Assembly (NCBI RefSeq): GCF_000614205.1
Contig: NZ_BAKN01000020.1
Location: 1 to 49,486, forward strand
Direction of reading: 5' to 3'
Origin: Hoylesella saccharolytica JCM 17484
GTDB taxonomy: Bacteria; Bacteroidota; Bacteroidia; Bacteroidales; Bacteroidaceae
Length of the DNA stretch: 49,486 bases
The translations under genes and the position numbers were made by a program. This document shows, one piece after another, positions 28,148 through 38,364 of the stretch. Under the pieces are notes generated by a model, which was not told the origin of the DNA, ran no database searches, and saw only the letters and a program-made list of their open reading frames with translations. Position 1 is the stretch's first letter. Each line of letters opens with the position of its first letter.

Positions 28148-28500
28148 ATGATAAAAATAGAATACAAAAAAGGTGGTCGTCCAACCAAGGGCGTAGCGAA
28201 AAGAAGAAATACCGTATCACGGTGAAACTGAATACGTAGGATTATTATACGCTTAAAGGTAAAGCCAAAGGCGCAGGAGTAACCATGAGTGAGTTTGTAA
28301 GAAAAGTTCTTGATAAAGGAAATGTCATTGAACGACTGGCCGTAGAGCAAGCAGACTTCATCCGCAAGCTGTGTGGAATGGCAAATAATCTTAATCAGTT
28401 GGCACATCGTGCCAATACGGAGGGGTTTCATACCGTTGCTCCTTTCCACAAAATCATCATTGGTAAGATTGACGAAATCCTAAACCTGATACGAAGATGA
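28148..28500 (+). pseudogene. MobC-like relaxosome accessory gene, frameshift plus nonsense codon
   Basis: The start MIKIEYKKGGRPTKGVA has the RGRP-like opening of plasmid and transposon MobC proteins. One G seems lost at about 28198; restored, the frame reads EKKKYRITVKLNT and meets an in-frame TAG at 28237-28239, then continues DYYTLKGKAKGAGVTMSEFVRK and LCGMANNLNQLAHRAN, the conserved MobC helices, to 28500. The C-terminal part could be reinitiated at ATG 28285. It overlaps the relaxase ATG by four bases. Confidence 0.8.
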
Positions 28501-29417
28501 TAGCCAAGATAATGAAAGGTTCAGGCTTCAAGGGTGTTATTAATTACATTCTTGACCCAAAGAAAGGAACAGAGCTTATAGACTGTTTCGGAGTGAGAAT
28601 AGACAGTATCAGCCATATTGTCCAAAGTTTCATCGACCAGACGGAACTGAATCCACGAGTGGGTAAGGTTGTCGGACATATCTCCCTGAGTTTCTCCGCA
28701 CAAGACTCTCCCAAACTCAGCAATGAATGGATAGTAAAGGTTGCTCGTGAATATATGGAGAAGATGGGGGTTAAAGATACGCAGTACATCATCGGTCGCC
28801 ATTTCGACAAGGAACATCCACACATTCATATAGCTTTCAATCGCACAGATAATAATGGAAAGACCATTTCTGACCGTAACGACCGATTCAGGAGTGAGAA
28901 GATTTGCAAGGAACTGACAATCAAATATGGTTTGTACTTTGCTGGTGGCAAGGAGAATGTCAAGGAACACCGCTTGAAAGAACCCGATAAGACCAAATAT
29001 GAAATCTATCAGGCATTGAAAGCAGAAATAGCTCGGTGCAGGGATTGGAAAAACTTGCTTGTTCACTTAAAAAAGCAAAATATTGATGTCCGCTTTAAGT
29101 TCAAAAGCGACTCACAGGAGGTGCAGGGAATTATCTTTGAAAAGAACGGTTATCATCTCAATGGCTCTAAAGTGGATAGGGGGTTCAGTTATTCCAAGAT
29201 AGACTTTGCCCTGCAACAGAATAACAGGGAACACGAACAGCAGACACAAGGAATGATAAACCTCATATCCAATGTTGCAAGTGTTACGAGCAAAATTACC
29301 AACAACCTCATCGAAGGAGGATTGGATTTGTTTCAAACTCATGGTACTGTCCCTGCGGAGGTTTACAACACACTCGACAAAAAGAAGAAAAAGAAAAAAC
29401 GTAAAATACATTTATGA
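28497..29417 (+). CDS. MobP-type relaxase of a mobilisable element
   Basis: 306 residues, intact. It would nick oriT and remain bound to the 5' end of the transferred strand. The N-terminal relaxase domain has MIAKIMKGSGFKGVINYIL and the HUH metal site HPHIHI (H107, H109, H111); the likely catalytic Tyr is in the N-terminal helix (Y17). The C-terminus ends in a lysine-rich tail. The upstream order oriT candidate, mobC, relaxase, and a downstream coiled-coil membrane protein is that of mobilisable transposons of Bacteroidota. It lacks its own transfer apparatus, so a helper element would be needed. Confidence 0.92.
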   Translation: MIAKIMKGSGFKGVINYILDPKKGTELIDCFGVRIDSISHIVQSFIDQTELNPRVGKVVGHISLSFSAQDSPKLSNEWIVKVAREYMEKMGVKDTQYIIGRHFDKEHPHIHIAFNRTDNNGKTISDRNDRFRSEKICKELTIKYGLYFAGGKENVKEHRLKEPDKTKYEIYQALKAEIARCRDWKNLLVHLKKQNIDVRFKFKSDSQEVQGIIFEKNGYHLNGSKVDRGFSYSKIDFALQQNNREHEQQTQGMINLISNVASVTSKITNNLIEGGLDLFQTHGTVPAEVYNTLDKKKKKKKRKIHL

Positions 29418-30084
29418 TTATGACTGACAATAACACATTTGTCCTCTTTGAGGAAATAAAGAACAAGCTGGAGACAATTTACAGGGAACTAAAGGGGCTG
29501 AAAGAAAAGGAGAACAGTTCTATTTCTCTTCCTACTCCATCTACAACCGTACAAAATGACGACCAGCAGGAACAGGAATTGCTTAATCAGTATGAACAGC
29601 GGACAAAGGCCGTACTCAACAAGTACATTGATGTTCAAAAGTGCATTAAGGATGAGGAAGCTAAGTCTATGGACAAATTGGTGGCAAGTGTCCTGACCAT
29701 GTTGCACGAATGGCAGGAACAGAAAGAGCATCCAATACCGCAGGAACATATTCACAGGCATAGTTTTAATATCAAATCGTCTAAGGTCTTCACCTATGTG
29801 GTTATAACAGCAGTTGTGTGTCTTGTTTCATTGGTCGGTAACTACTTCTTGTGGCAAAGCAAACAGCAATATGAAGATGATGCCTTGAAATTCCGTATTA
29901 TCAGGGTATGGAGAGGTTGCAGTCCAAAGGAAATCCTATGGCTCAATGATGTGTTCGATATTCATCGCAATGCTGCAATAATTAAAAGAATCAAAAAGCA
30001 TACAGAGATGATTATAATGTGGGACTGAAAGCAAAAGCAGATAGTCTAATGCAGAATAATCTACAAAATAAGAAAGGCAAATAG
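29414..30084 (+). CDS. Mobilisation-associated coiled-coil membrane protein, frameshifted
   Basis: About 222 residues after correction. A long charged helical region (EEIKNKLETIYRELKGLKEKE, and QEQELLNQYEQRTKAVLNKY) precedes one membrane helix, VFTYVVITAVVCLVSLVGNYFL, and a short soluble tail. A lost G after about 30007 converts the real end, HTEDDYNVGLKAKADSLMQNNL, to a premature stop at 30026. The start at 29414 overlaps the relaxase stop (ATGA); ATG 29420 is the alternative. Similar proteins follow relaxases in Bacteroidota elements; the function is not known to me. Confidence 0.7.
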
Positions 30085-30109
30085 AATTGTAGATATAAGA
30101 CTTTTGAAG

Positions 30110-30134
30110 GAGGAGAAAATATCTCCTCTTTTTT
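30110..30134 (+). terminator. Intrinsic terminator of the mobilisation operon
   Basis: GAGGAGA (30110-30116) pairs with TCTCCTC (30122-30128) around AAATA, followed by a T run. Confidence 0.8.
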
Positions 30135-30157
30135 ATTCTTTATACAAGAATATTTAC

Positions 30158-30165
30158 TATATTTG
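30158..30165 (+). promoter_or_regulatory. Promoter -7 box of the XRE-Fic pair
   Basis: TATATTTG fits the consensus and lies 28 bases before the ATG at 30186, 20 bases after the terminator. Confidence 0.6.
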
Positions 30166-30185
30166 CAAACAATCAGATGATATTT

Positions 30186-30392
30186 ATGGAAAGTCCAACT
30201 AATAGAATTAAAGAGGTGCTTATCGAGAAAGGGATTAAGCAAACATGGCTTGCGGAAAAACTTGGTAAGAGTTTCACTATTGTGAACTCATACGTTTGCA
30301 ATCGTCGACAGCCAAGCCTAGAATTGCTATTTCAGATAGCAGAAATCTTGCAGGTTAATCCAAAGGAATTGATTAACACCCCAGATGAGTAA
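30186..30392 (+). CDS. XRE/Cro-type helix-turn-helix regulator
   Basis: 68 residues (an ATG three codons upstream at 30177 is possible). The whole protein is one HTH_3 domain: MESPTNRIKEVLIEKGIKQ, TWLAEKLGKSFTIVNSYVCNRRQPSLE, LFQIAEILQVNPKELI. It has its own promoter and its stop overlaps the Fic start by eight bases, so the two are translated together. A likely repressor of the pair; an antitoxin role is a possibility but not shown. Confidence 0.88.
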   Translation: MESPTNRIKEVLIEKGIKQTWLAEKLGKSFTIVNSYVCNRRQPSLELLFQIAEILQVNPKELINTPDE

Positions 30393-31281
30393 CTTTATTA
30401 TGATAGAGCATAAAAAATCTATTCGTTTTTTCAACGACCGTGAAGTTAGGGCCGTGTGGGATGACAAACGCAATAAGTGGTGGTTCTCTGTGCTGGACAT
30501 CATTGCTGCAATTAACGAGCAAGACGATTATCAAAAGACAAGGAACTATTGGAAATATCTCAAAACTAAGTTGAAGAAGGAGAATAACGAACTGGTTAGT
30601 GTTACTAACCAGTTGAAGTTACAAGCCCCAGATGGGAAACAACGATTGACAGATATGTTGGATGGAGAAGGGGTTGTTCTACTGGCAAAAGCAATACCCA
30701 ATGTCAAGGCAATGGGATTTCTTGATTGGTTTACCTACAGCGACAACACCATTGATGGACAGAGCAAGAAGAAAGCATATCAACTCTTTGAAAGTGGCAT
30801 CTTGCAAACGGCAGAACCTGGCAGTATCAAGTGTCTGCAACAGATACACGCTTATCTCTTTGGTGGATTGTACGACTTCGCTGGACAAATCCGAACTAAG
30901 AATATTTCAAAAGGAGGTTTTACTTTCGCTAATTGTATGCACTTCCCTGCCACGCTGCAAACAATTGAACGAATGCCAGAAACTACTTTTGATGAGATTA
31001 TGGACAAATATATCGAAATGAACGTTGCCCATCCTTTTATGGAGGGTAATGGTCGCAGCACTCGTATTTGGCTCGACCTCATGCTGAAGCGTTCTCTCAA
31101 GCTGTGTGTGGATTGGAGCCAGATAGATAAGAATGAGTATCTGTCGGCAATGCGTGAGAGTGTTTCTGATAGCACACACATCAAGGCTTTGGTAAAACCT
31201 GCTCTCACCACTAAGATTGATGACCGAGAAATGTTTATGAAAGGTATTGATTATTCGTATTATTATGAACAAAATGATTAA
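30385..31281 (+). CDS. BRO-N-Fic fusion protein
   Basis: 298 residues. The N-terminus (about 10-115) resembles a BRO-N/KilA-like DNA-binding domain: VRAVWDDKRNKWWFSVLDII, KTRNYWKYLKTKL. The C-terminus (about 125-290) is a Fic domain with the full active-site motif HPFMEGNGRSTR (H216), typical of AMP- or other nucleotide-monophosphate transfer to a protein target. I could not find an intrinsic [ST]xxxE[GN] inhibitory motif in it or in the XRE protein. Domain order and the HTH partner suggest a toxin-antitoxin-like or regulatory module carried as cargo of the mobile element. Confidence 0.88.
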   Translation: MSNFIMIEHKKSIRFFNDREVRAVWDDKRNKWWFSVLDIIAAINEQDDYQKTRNYWKYLKTKLKKENNELVSVTNQLKLQAPDGKQRLTDMLDGEGVVLLAKAIPNVKAMGFLDWFTYSDNTIDGQSKKKAYQLFESGILQTAEPGSIKCLQQIHAYLFGGLYDFAGQIRTKNISKGGFTFANCMHFPATLQTIERMPETTFDEIMDKYIEMNVAHPFMEGNGRSTRIWLDLMLKRSLKLCVDWSQIDKNEYLSAMRESVSDSTHIKALVKPALTTKIDDREMFMKGIDYSYYYEQND

Positions 31282-31341
31282 GCAGATATGAGTTTATAGA
31301 CTATTTAATCCTACGAATAAAATATATAAAAAAATAAAATT

Positions 31342-33606
31342 ATGTCGCAGAAAAAGAGTTTAATACATCTTCTTAGTTCATGTGAAAAACATGAGTTTGA
31401 TAGAGTTGTGAAATTGTATTTAAAGGAGGTATATTCTTATACAAGGGTAATAAATACAGATGGTAAAGATGATATAGGCTTAGATATAAAAGTTCTAGAT
31501 GATAGTGGTTGTAAATATCAGTATCAATTAACTGTTCAGAAATCTGATAATGCTAACGAAAGAAATGCGTTGAAGAGTAAAATCTTTAAGGATGTACAGA
31601 AAGCAAAGGAAAATTGCAAAGATGGATATGAAAATATTTTATTTTTCTTTTATTCTTATCCTTTGACTAATAAATTAATTAGAGATTATAAGTGAGAAGC
31701 CTTAAAGGATTATGACATACGGTTAGAAATTATAGATGCTAATCAAATAGCAGAAGAAGCAGAAGACTTGGTTAACTTAAAAGAGATAATTTATTCTTTA
31801 TCAAATCTAAGTGCATTTAAGACAAGTTCTTTCGAAGATAGCAAAAAGAATCATTTGATTTATGACCTTGTTAGTTTTGGTAAGACTTCTGAAATTAAGC
31901 TAGAAATTGTAAAAGCATATATTTTGCAGGAACTGTATATGCATTTAAGTTTGACTGGCGAAGATATTGAGAAATCTTGTAATGCTAATTTTAGATCAAG
32001 CGAAAATACTGTATTTTATAAGAAACTTTTACAGAATCTATATAATATTGAACAGAAAGTATTATATGACAAGAAAAGTAAAACGTATTCTTTAACTGAA
32101 GAAACGCGTAAGGAAATTTCTAATACAAATGAGCAAATTAATGTTGAGGAGACTTACTTTGTAAATCAAATAGGGACGGTATTAAAAGAATATGAAATTG
32201 ATTTTTTGCTTGATGATGTTCTTAAACTTTTAAAAGAATTTTATATCGCAACATTTGATAAGAGAATTAAATCTTTGGATACAGGCGATTTGGAAGAATG
32301 TAACGTTCTTTTATCTTTACTGGCAAATAGAGGAAACGTTCCTTCTCCCAAAGCTAAAGATATTCTAATGTCATTATTTAGTATATGTGATGATAATAAA
32401 TATATGCAGAAAGTGTGTGCAGAATGTGTATTTTCTTATAAAGTAAATCTTGATGATTTAGAAAAATATGCACGTGAGAAGAAAAAGGTATACATAGATA
32501 CTACTATCGCTTTATATCTTTTATGTTACTATTATCAAGATACTGACAATTATAAAAGTTATTATTATAATTTATCTAAAATTTTTTGTCAATTTTGTAA
32601 GAAAAATAAGATTAAATTATATATTACAAATCGTTATTTATTTGAGATAAGTTCTCACATTCGCGAAGCGTTTAATTTTATTCCTTTCTCCAAGTTACAA
32701 TCGTTTTCAGACTTGGGTACATCTTGTAATGTCTTATATAACTTTTACTTGTATCTTCAGCGTTATGAACAAATAGACTATTCATACGAGGAGTATCTGT
32801 CAAAGTTTAATTTTGGCGTATATGATAGCAATACTAAATTAAATCAAACCATATCTCTTTATTTAGAGAATTTAGGAGTAGAGATTGTTGAAATTCAAAA
32901 AGATTATAAAATAGACAACTCTTCTAAATTAATAGCTAATACGCTTATATACAATAGTAAAACAAAGACTAACTTTGCACTAACAAATGATGCTATCATG
33001 TTAGATTTTTTAGGTGATAAGGATGTTGAAGTACATCCCATAGAACCTGTATTTGTGACTTGGGATAAAATTATGTTCAAAGTTCTTAAAGATTATTTTA
33101 ACGAACATCCCAACGCTCAAGAATGGATGCAGTTTACACCAAGTCAGTTTATAGATAGATATTCTCTATTATCTTTTTCGATTAATGAAGAAACGATTTC
33201 TAAAGAAATGTTAGCTTTAGTTTCTGGAGATTTTATACAACAGACTTATTCATTAATAGATGCCTTGACTCTTATAATTAATCCAAATGAAAAAGTTGGT
33301 AGAGAATATGTTAATGCATTTGTTGAAATGAAAAATGATAATATATATACAATCTCTAAAGATCCTGACGAGGAATCTGACAACCAAGAAACTGATATAA
33401 TAGATTATATTGTGCATGAGATAACTTTACATTTCAAAGAAAATCGTGCAGCATTAAAAAATCTATTTTCAATAGAGGAACTTTTTCCTATAGTATTAGA
33501 CACTATAAGGGGATTAATAGAACATTACTCAAAATATAAACAATTGGAGAGCAAAGACTTCATCCCTTTCGACAATTTGATAAGTAAGTATAATCAAAAT
33601 ATATAG
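31342..33606 (+). CDS. Large putative nuclease: Mrr-like PD-(D/E)XK plus PIN-like domain, with in-frame TGA
   Basis: 754 codons, interrupted at codon 118 by TGA (31693-31695) in the same frame; the next part has no good start, so I read one gene with a nonsense codon. N-terminal domain: GKDDIGLDIKVLDDSG then YQYQLTVQKS, the D...QxK spacing of Mrr-like restriction nucleases. Middle: helical, no match known. From about 380: VYIDTTIALYLL, ITNRYLFEIS and TNDAIMLDFLG, with D385, E435, D550 and D555 in the acidic positions expected of PIN ribonucleases. Strongly AT-rich. Function unknown; defence or toxin is inferred from the domains and the mobile context. Confidence 0.6.
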
Positions 33607-33620
33607 CCGATTCTTAAATT

Positions 33621-34647
33621 ATGAGATTTATTAAAGTTAGTACATGTCTTAAACGGATGCATATCGGAAAGATTGTATCATGTAAGATTGGAGAAAGTAA
33701 GGGAGTAATATCAGGTTTATCACAAGTTAAGGTTTTTGATGGAGAAGGTATATATAAAAAAAGTATTTTTTATTTGATAAAAATGAAAAATTCACCTTCG
33801 CTGAAGGTTGTATGGTTACATTTTTAGTAGATGTACATAAGAAAGAAGATAATGCAACTAACATAATTGATTTAAGAGAATTAGAAACTTTATATAATCA
33901 TAGAGGAATATATCGTGAAGGATTAGGCTATCATGATGATGTTGTTTGGGAGCATCTTGTAGGAGGAATACCTTATATTGATTTTGAAAAAGGAAGACAT
34001 GCTTATATTGTATTGCCCATAAAACAAAATGATACAATATATATCCATGAAGGTGTATTGAGTGGTCAAGAACATATTGCGTATGAGCTATTTTATGAGT
34101 TACAACATAAATCAGACAAGAGATGGACTGACTATACTAATATGGCTCAATTCATTAAACAAGCATTAGAATATATTGATAAAATGAAAGTAGATAAGCT
34201 TATATCTGAGTATACAATCTGTCGCAAGGAATATCTAAAAAGGCGTCCAGGTCATGATGACCACTATATTATTACTAAGATTTGTAATTTGAAAACAGTA
34301 GATCCTTATTTAAATTATTTATTACCATCTAAAGATGAAATAATCTTTTTTGATGATAATTGGTGTAGCAATGTTGATGAACATAATTCAGGTACATATT
34401 ACCTTGAAGAGGAAACTCTTGCAGCACAAAGGAGAGCAAGGGAAAACTATACAAAGTTTAATCATCTTTCATTTCTAATCATGAATGAGATGAAAAAAAT
34501 AATGAGGAGTATGAACAAATATGCTTGCTAAAAAAGAGATTAGAGGATATTTTTGATCTTGGAGATTTACAAAAGCAAGTAAATTGGAATGATAAATTAC
34601 CTGATAATATTATAGATATTGTTCAACAAATTAATAAAATGGTATAG
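33621..34647 (+). CDS. Unknown protein with cold-shock/OB-like N-terminus, two frameshifts
   Basis: About 342 residues if one T is added in the T6 run at 33766-33771 (joining YKKSIF to LFDKNEKF) and one A in the A7 run at 34493-34499 (joining NEMKK to NNEEYEQICLLKKRLEDIF). The N-terminus, IVSCKIGESKGVISG through KFTFAEGCMVTFLVD, resembles a cold-shock or S1-like OB fold, which binds single-stranded nucleic acid. The rest is mostly helical and unrecognised. It begins 15 bases after the nuclease gene, so the two form an operon. Confidence 0.6.
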
Positions 34648-34900
34648 TTATCTCAAGAAGGTGTAAAATAGAACACATGTATCACACTTTATGATGCTTA
34701 TATCAATAGTTTAAAATGAATACGGATAAGATATGGTGCCAACATCCAAGATGTTTTCTAATCAATACTACTCAAATTGAGGAAACATTTTGTACCATAA
34801 GAATGTAATACACTGATAATCAGCGTAGGATAAGTTTAGGAAGATAACAAACAATACACACACATAGGTTTGACAGCCAAGTGCGGATCAGCAGAGTAAT
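34648..34900. other. Right-flank region of the mobile element
   Basis: No gene. At 34809-34827 an imperfect inverted repeat (TACACTGAT, one base, ATCAGCGTA; eight of nine pairs) is the only structure seen; it could be a recombination core, but no second copy was found at the left end. Confidence 0.4.
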
Positions 34901-34915
34901 CTGTGGATATTTATT

Positions 34916-34945
34916 TTGTTAAATTAATAGAAATATGTACTTTTG
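34916..34945 (+). promoter_or_regulatory. Promoter of the CotH gene
   Basis: TTG at 34916-34918, 19-base spacer, TACTTTTG at 34938-34945. Leader of about 60 bases to ATG 35011. Confidence 0.75.
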
Positions 34946-35010
34946 TGCCGATACAAATATTTTCTATCAGAGGCATACTCTCCATTTATTAAAAAAGAAT
35001 CCATCAACCT

Positions 35011-37175
35011 ATGAAAAGAAAACTACTTTTAACCGTGTGTGCATTGGTTTGTACAAACGTTGCTTTTGCACAAAGGGCAGATAACTATAAGCCCGATGAC
35101 CCGAACGTTACACTTACCCAAACTAATCTTCCCATCGTTTTTATTGATGTGCTGGCAAACAGATTGACCGCAAAGAAAAAATAACCGCAAAGGTAAAGAT
35201 TATCGATAACGGTAAGGGAAAGTTGAATTATGCCGACACAGTAGCACACAAAAATCAGCGAATAGACTACGAAGGCTACGTAGCGCTGAAGTACAGGGGC
35301 AATTCTTCGTTTACCAGTTCAGATAAAAAACCTTATTCGATACGCACACTTGATAAACCATTAGAGCAGGGCGGAAAGAAAAAAAACGTTTCTATTTTGG
35401 GCATGGGTAAAGATAACGATTGGGCCTTATTGGCTCCCTATTCTGACAAGAGTATGATACGCGATATTCTTTCATTTACATTGGCTCGTCCTTACTTTGA
35501 ATATGTGCCACATACGAGGTTGTGCGAGGTAATTTTAGACGAAACATATTACGGCGTTTATATTATGAGCGAGCGGGTGGGGAAAGGAAAAAATCGTTTA
35601 AACCTTCCATCGCCAGGCACACAGGGCGATGCACTTACGGGCGGTTATCTTTTGGAAGTAGACCGTGCGGACGAAACGGTTTATACTTCAAAGCATCATC
35701 CTTATAAAGAATATGGTGTTGAAGCTACGGATAAATACATTTACTACCAATCGAAATCGATGGACTGGGAGGAGATGACCACCGAGCAACGCAGTTATAT
35801 TGAAGGGCGTATCGATGAGATGGAGGCAGCCTTTGCAGCACCCAACTACACCGACCCTAACGTAGGTTACCGCAAATATATCGATGTAACCTCATTTATC
35901 GATTATCAACTCTCTACCGAGTTTGCCCACAATAATGATGGTTATCGGTTGAGCACCAATCTTTATAAGCGACGCGACAGCAAAAACGGGCGATTTAAAA
36001 CCTCATTGTGGGATATGAATATAGCCTTTGGAAACGTAGATTATTACAACGGATGGCGTACCGACACGTGGGTATATAATCTGAACAAAGAAATTTATCT
36101 GCAAGACAATAATCTGGTTCCATTTTACTGGCAGCGACTGCAGAACGACCCCGAATACATAAAGGAACTGAAGGAACGATGGAAGAAGTATCGCGAAGAG
36201 GCCTATTCGGATGCACACATCACACAGGTTATCGATTCACTGACACACCTTTTGAACGATTATGGTGCGCAACAACGCAACTCGCAGGCGTGGCCCAGAT
36301 GGGGAAAGTATGTATGGCCCAATAAGTTTGTTGCCAATAATTACGACGAAGAAATTGCCTACATCAAGCAATGGATTACCCGTCGACTGGCGTTTATGGA
36401 TAAAAAGTTGCTGAATAAACACCCCGAAACTGAACCTAACATCATTACCGTTGCTATGAAAGCGAGTTGGAACGCCGATGTTGTCGCCGAAAAAGAGCCT
36501 GTTTCGAATGCTTTGAACAGCGGATTAGACCATGCCGGATGGGCATTATACACCGAAACACTACAAGAAGATGGTGGACTGCCTGCCGATGGCATTGTCA
36601 TTTCGAGACAAGGAATTACCTACCAGCTGGCAAATTTTGAACGAAACAATGCGCTCAAACTAAATAACAGCAATCAGACCTATACCTTGCAACCCGAAAA
36701 AGAGGTACAAACCGACCGTATTTACATCTTATCCATCAGTGCCAACGGAAAGTCGACACTTAATGTCAGGGTGAATTATACAGATGGAACAGCCTCAACA
36801 ACTCATTTCGACATTGCCGACTGGTTTTCAGATTTACCTGCGGGCGACGAGGCGGTGTATGGTTTAGGCCGTGTCAGTCAGACTGGAGCATTCGATGGGC
36901 GTGCCCAATTCAGACTGTTCGAAAACGAGATGGCCACCAATAAACATAAAAAAATTGCATCAATAACCTTTACCAACACCGCCAACAACACTTGTCCCAC
37001 CATCTTAGGGGTATCGGTAAAAGGCGATGAAACCACAAAAATCGACAGGACAACAGTGCGTAAACAAGTAAAAGGCATTTACACCATCGACGGCAGACAG
37101 GTTGAACAACTGCAAAAAGGCATCAACCTTGTGCGCTATACCGACGGAACAGTAAGCAAAATACTTGTAAAATAA
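35011..37175 (+). CDS. CotH kinase family secreted protein, frameshifted
   Basis: Signal peptide MKRKLLLTVCALVCTNVAFAQ, then a CotH domain: YEGYVALKYRGNSSF, KKPYSIRTLDK, DNDWALLAPYSDKSM, EVILDETYYGVYIMSERV and SLWDMNIAFGN, which mark this family of protein kinase-like proteins. The C-terminus (residues about 590-720) holds a beta-domain and ends KGIYTIDGRQ...KILVK, as in many secreted Prevotella proteins with a C-terminal sorting-like tail. One T is missing at about 35150; restored, the frame reads FIDVAGKQIDRKEKI. About 721 residues. Substrate and role in Bacteroidota are unknown. Confidence 0.85.
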
Positions 37176-37229
37176 ATCGATAACAGTGGTGCACAGCGCA
37201 TAAGACAACGACACCCTGAAACCCAACAA

Positions 37230-37276
37230 AAGGTCTATAAACTGGGAAAGCAGCCCAATTATCGACCTTCTTTATT
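37230..37276 (+). terminator. Probable terminator after the CotH gene
   Basis: AAGGTC (37230-37235) pairs with GACCTT (37264-37269), with further ATAA and TGGG/CCCA pairing inside; T-rich sequence follows. It lies between this gene and the convergent TonB-C gene. Confidence 0.55.
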
Positions 37277-37326
37277 TCGCTTTGCAGACTCCGAAGCTAT
37301 TAAAAGATCTGCAAAATCCCTTTCTC

Positions 37327-38184
37327 CTATTGAAGACGAAACTTGATAGGAAGCAGGTACCGCACTCTTACCGGCACGCCTTGCTGCTTACCGGGCTTCC
37401 AACGCGGCATACTTTTTACCAGTCGAAGTGCCTCGCGGTCAAGAAACGGATCTACTTTTCTTTCAACTTTAATGTTGCTTAACGAGCCATCCCGCTCTAC
37501 AATAAACGAACAGATGACGCGACCCTGTACACAAATCTCAGCAAGTTCTTTCGGATACTGCAGGTTTTCCGAAATATATTCAAGTAGCTTTTGCTGTCCA
37601 CCGGGGAAAGTGGGCATCTCTTCCACTACATTATAAACAAAGTTCGTATCAACCGGTGCCGGATCAGGACACGCTATTTCGCCTACCAACATCCAATCAT
37701 CCCGATTGACAACTGCCTTTTTTGATTGCTTTTTCTCTACCCCTTTCTTCCGGGAGGGTGTACCCACAACCGAATCCCGCCCGTTTATCATCGGCTTTAC
37801 GATCTGCTTCGCCATTGCTGTTGCCGTTTTATCAATTCTATTTGGTGGACAGACAGACATCTCTCCCTGCACCAAATCGCTGTCGACAGCTTGCGCAACA
37901 CTGTCTGCGGGCGATAGCGATTGCGGCGTTCGGCTATCCTTACAGCCCGTCAGCATCATCAGTCCCATCGACAAGCCCGCCACTTTTACCGCTTTCCCCG
38001 CCGTTCGCAGAGCGTTCAAACTATTCTCGATATAACGCACTTCAGCCTCGCAACCCGGACAAGTGCCCGCGCACTCGCCCTCAAAAGTACAGGGTTTAGA
38101 GTTGTACACTATGCCGTTTGTATCGGCAATCTGCTTGCGAATTTGCTTTAAGGCTTGGCAAATACTTTTCCCATTTTTCTTCAT
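37327..38184 (-). CDS. TonB C-terminal domain protein with N-terminal Cys cluster
   Basis: 285 residues. The C-terminus (about 200-285) is a TonB_C energy-transducer domain: QKLLEYISENLQYP, VQGRVICSFIVERDGSLSNI, SMPRWKPGKQQG. The N-terminus has PCTFEGECAGTCPGCEAE with C32, C38, C42 and C45, a cysteine cluster that could bind metal, followed by one membrane helix with GLSMGLMMLTGC at about 71-82. No ExbB/ExbD are next to it. It may transmit energy to a particular transporter or serve in envelope signalling; the Cys cluster in front of a membrane helix is unusual for TonB itself. Confidence 0.82.
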   Translation of the reverse strand: MKKNGKSICQALKQIRKQIADTNGIVYNSKPCTFEGECAGTCPGCEAEVRYIENSLNALRTAGKAVKVAGLSMGLMMLTGCKDSRTPQSLSPADSVAQAVDSDLVQGEMSVCPPNRIDKTATAMAKQIVKPMINGRDSVVGTPSRKKGVEKKQSKKAVVNRDDWMLVGEIACPDPAPVDTNFVYNVVEEMPTFPGGQQKLLEYISENLQYPKELAEICVQGRVICSFIVERDGSLSNIKVERKVDPFLDREALRLVKSMPRWKPGKQQGVPVRVRYLLPIKFRLQ

Positions 38185-38364
38185 AAAGCAACATTTTATA
38201 ATGAGATAAAATTAAATAAAAAATCGGTGCGACACAAATCTCGGAGCCAAAGATGCATTAAAATGTAATTTTCAGGACGAGAAATCCCCCAAAATAGAGG
38301 CAAGATGCCATTCTTTCGAGATAGATACCTCTTTCAACGCTCAGCACAACGCTGTGCACACCAT

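Noticed and set aside
34809..34827. Attachment site of the mobile element
   Set aside because: Only one copy of the imperfect inverted repeat was found, so an att pair cannot be claimed.
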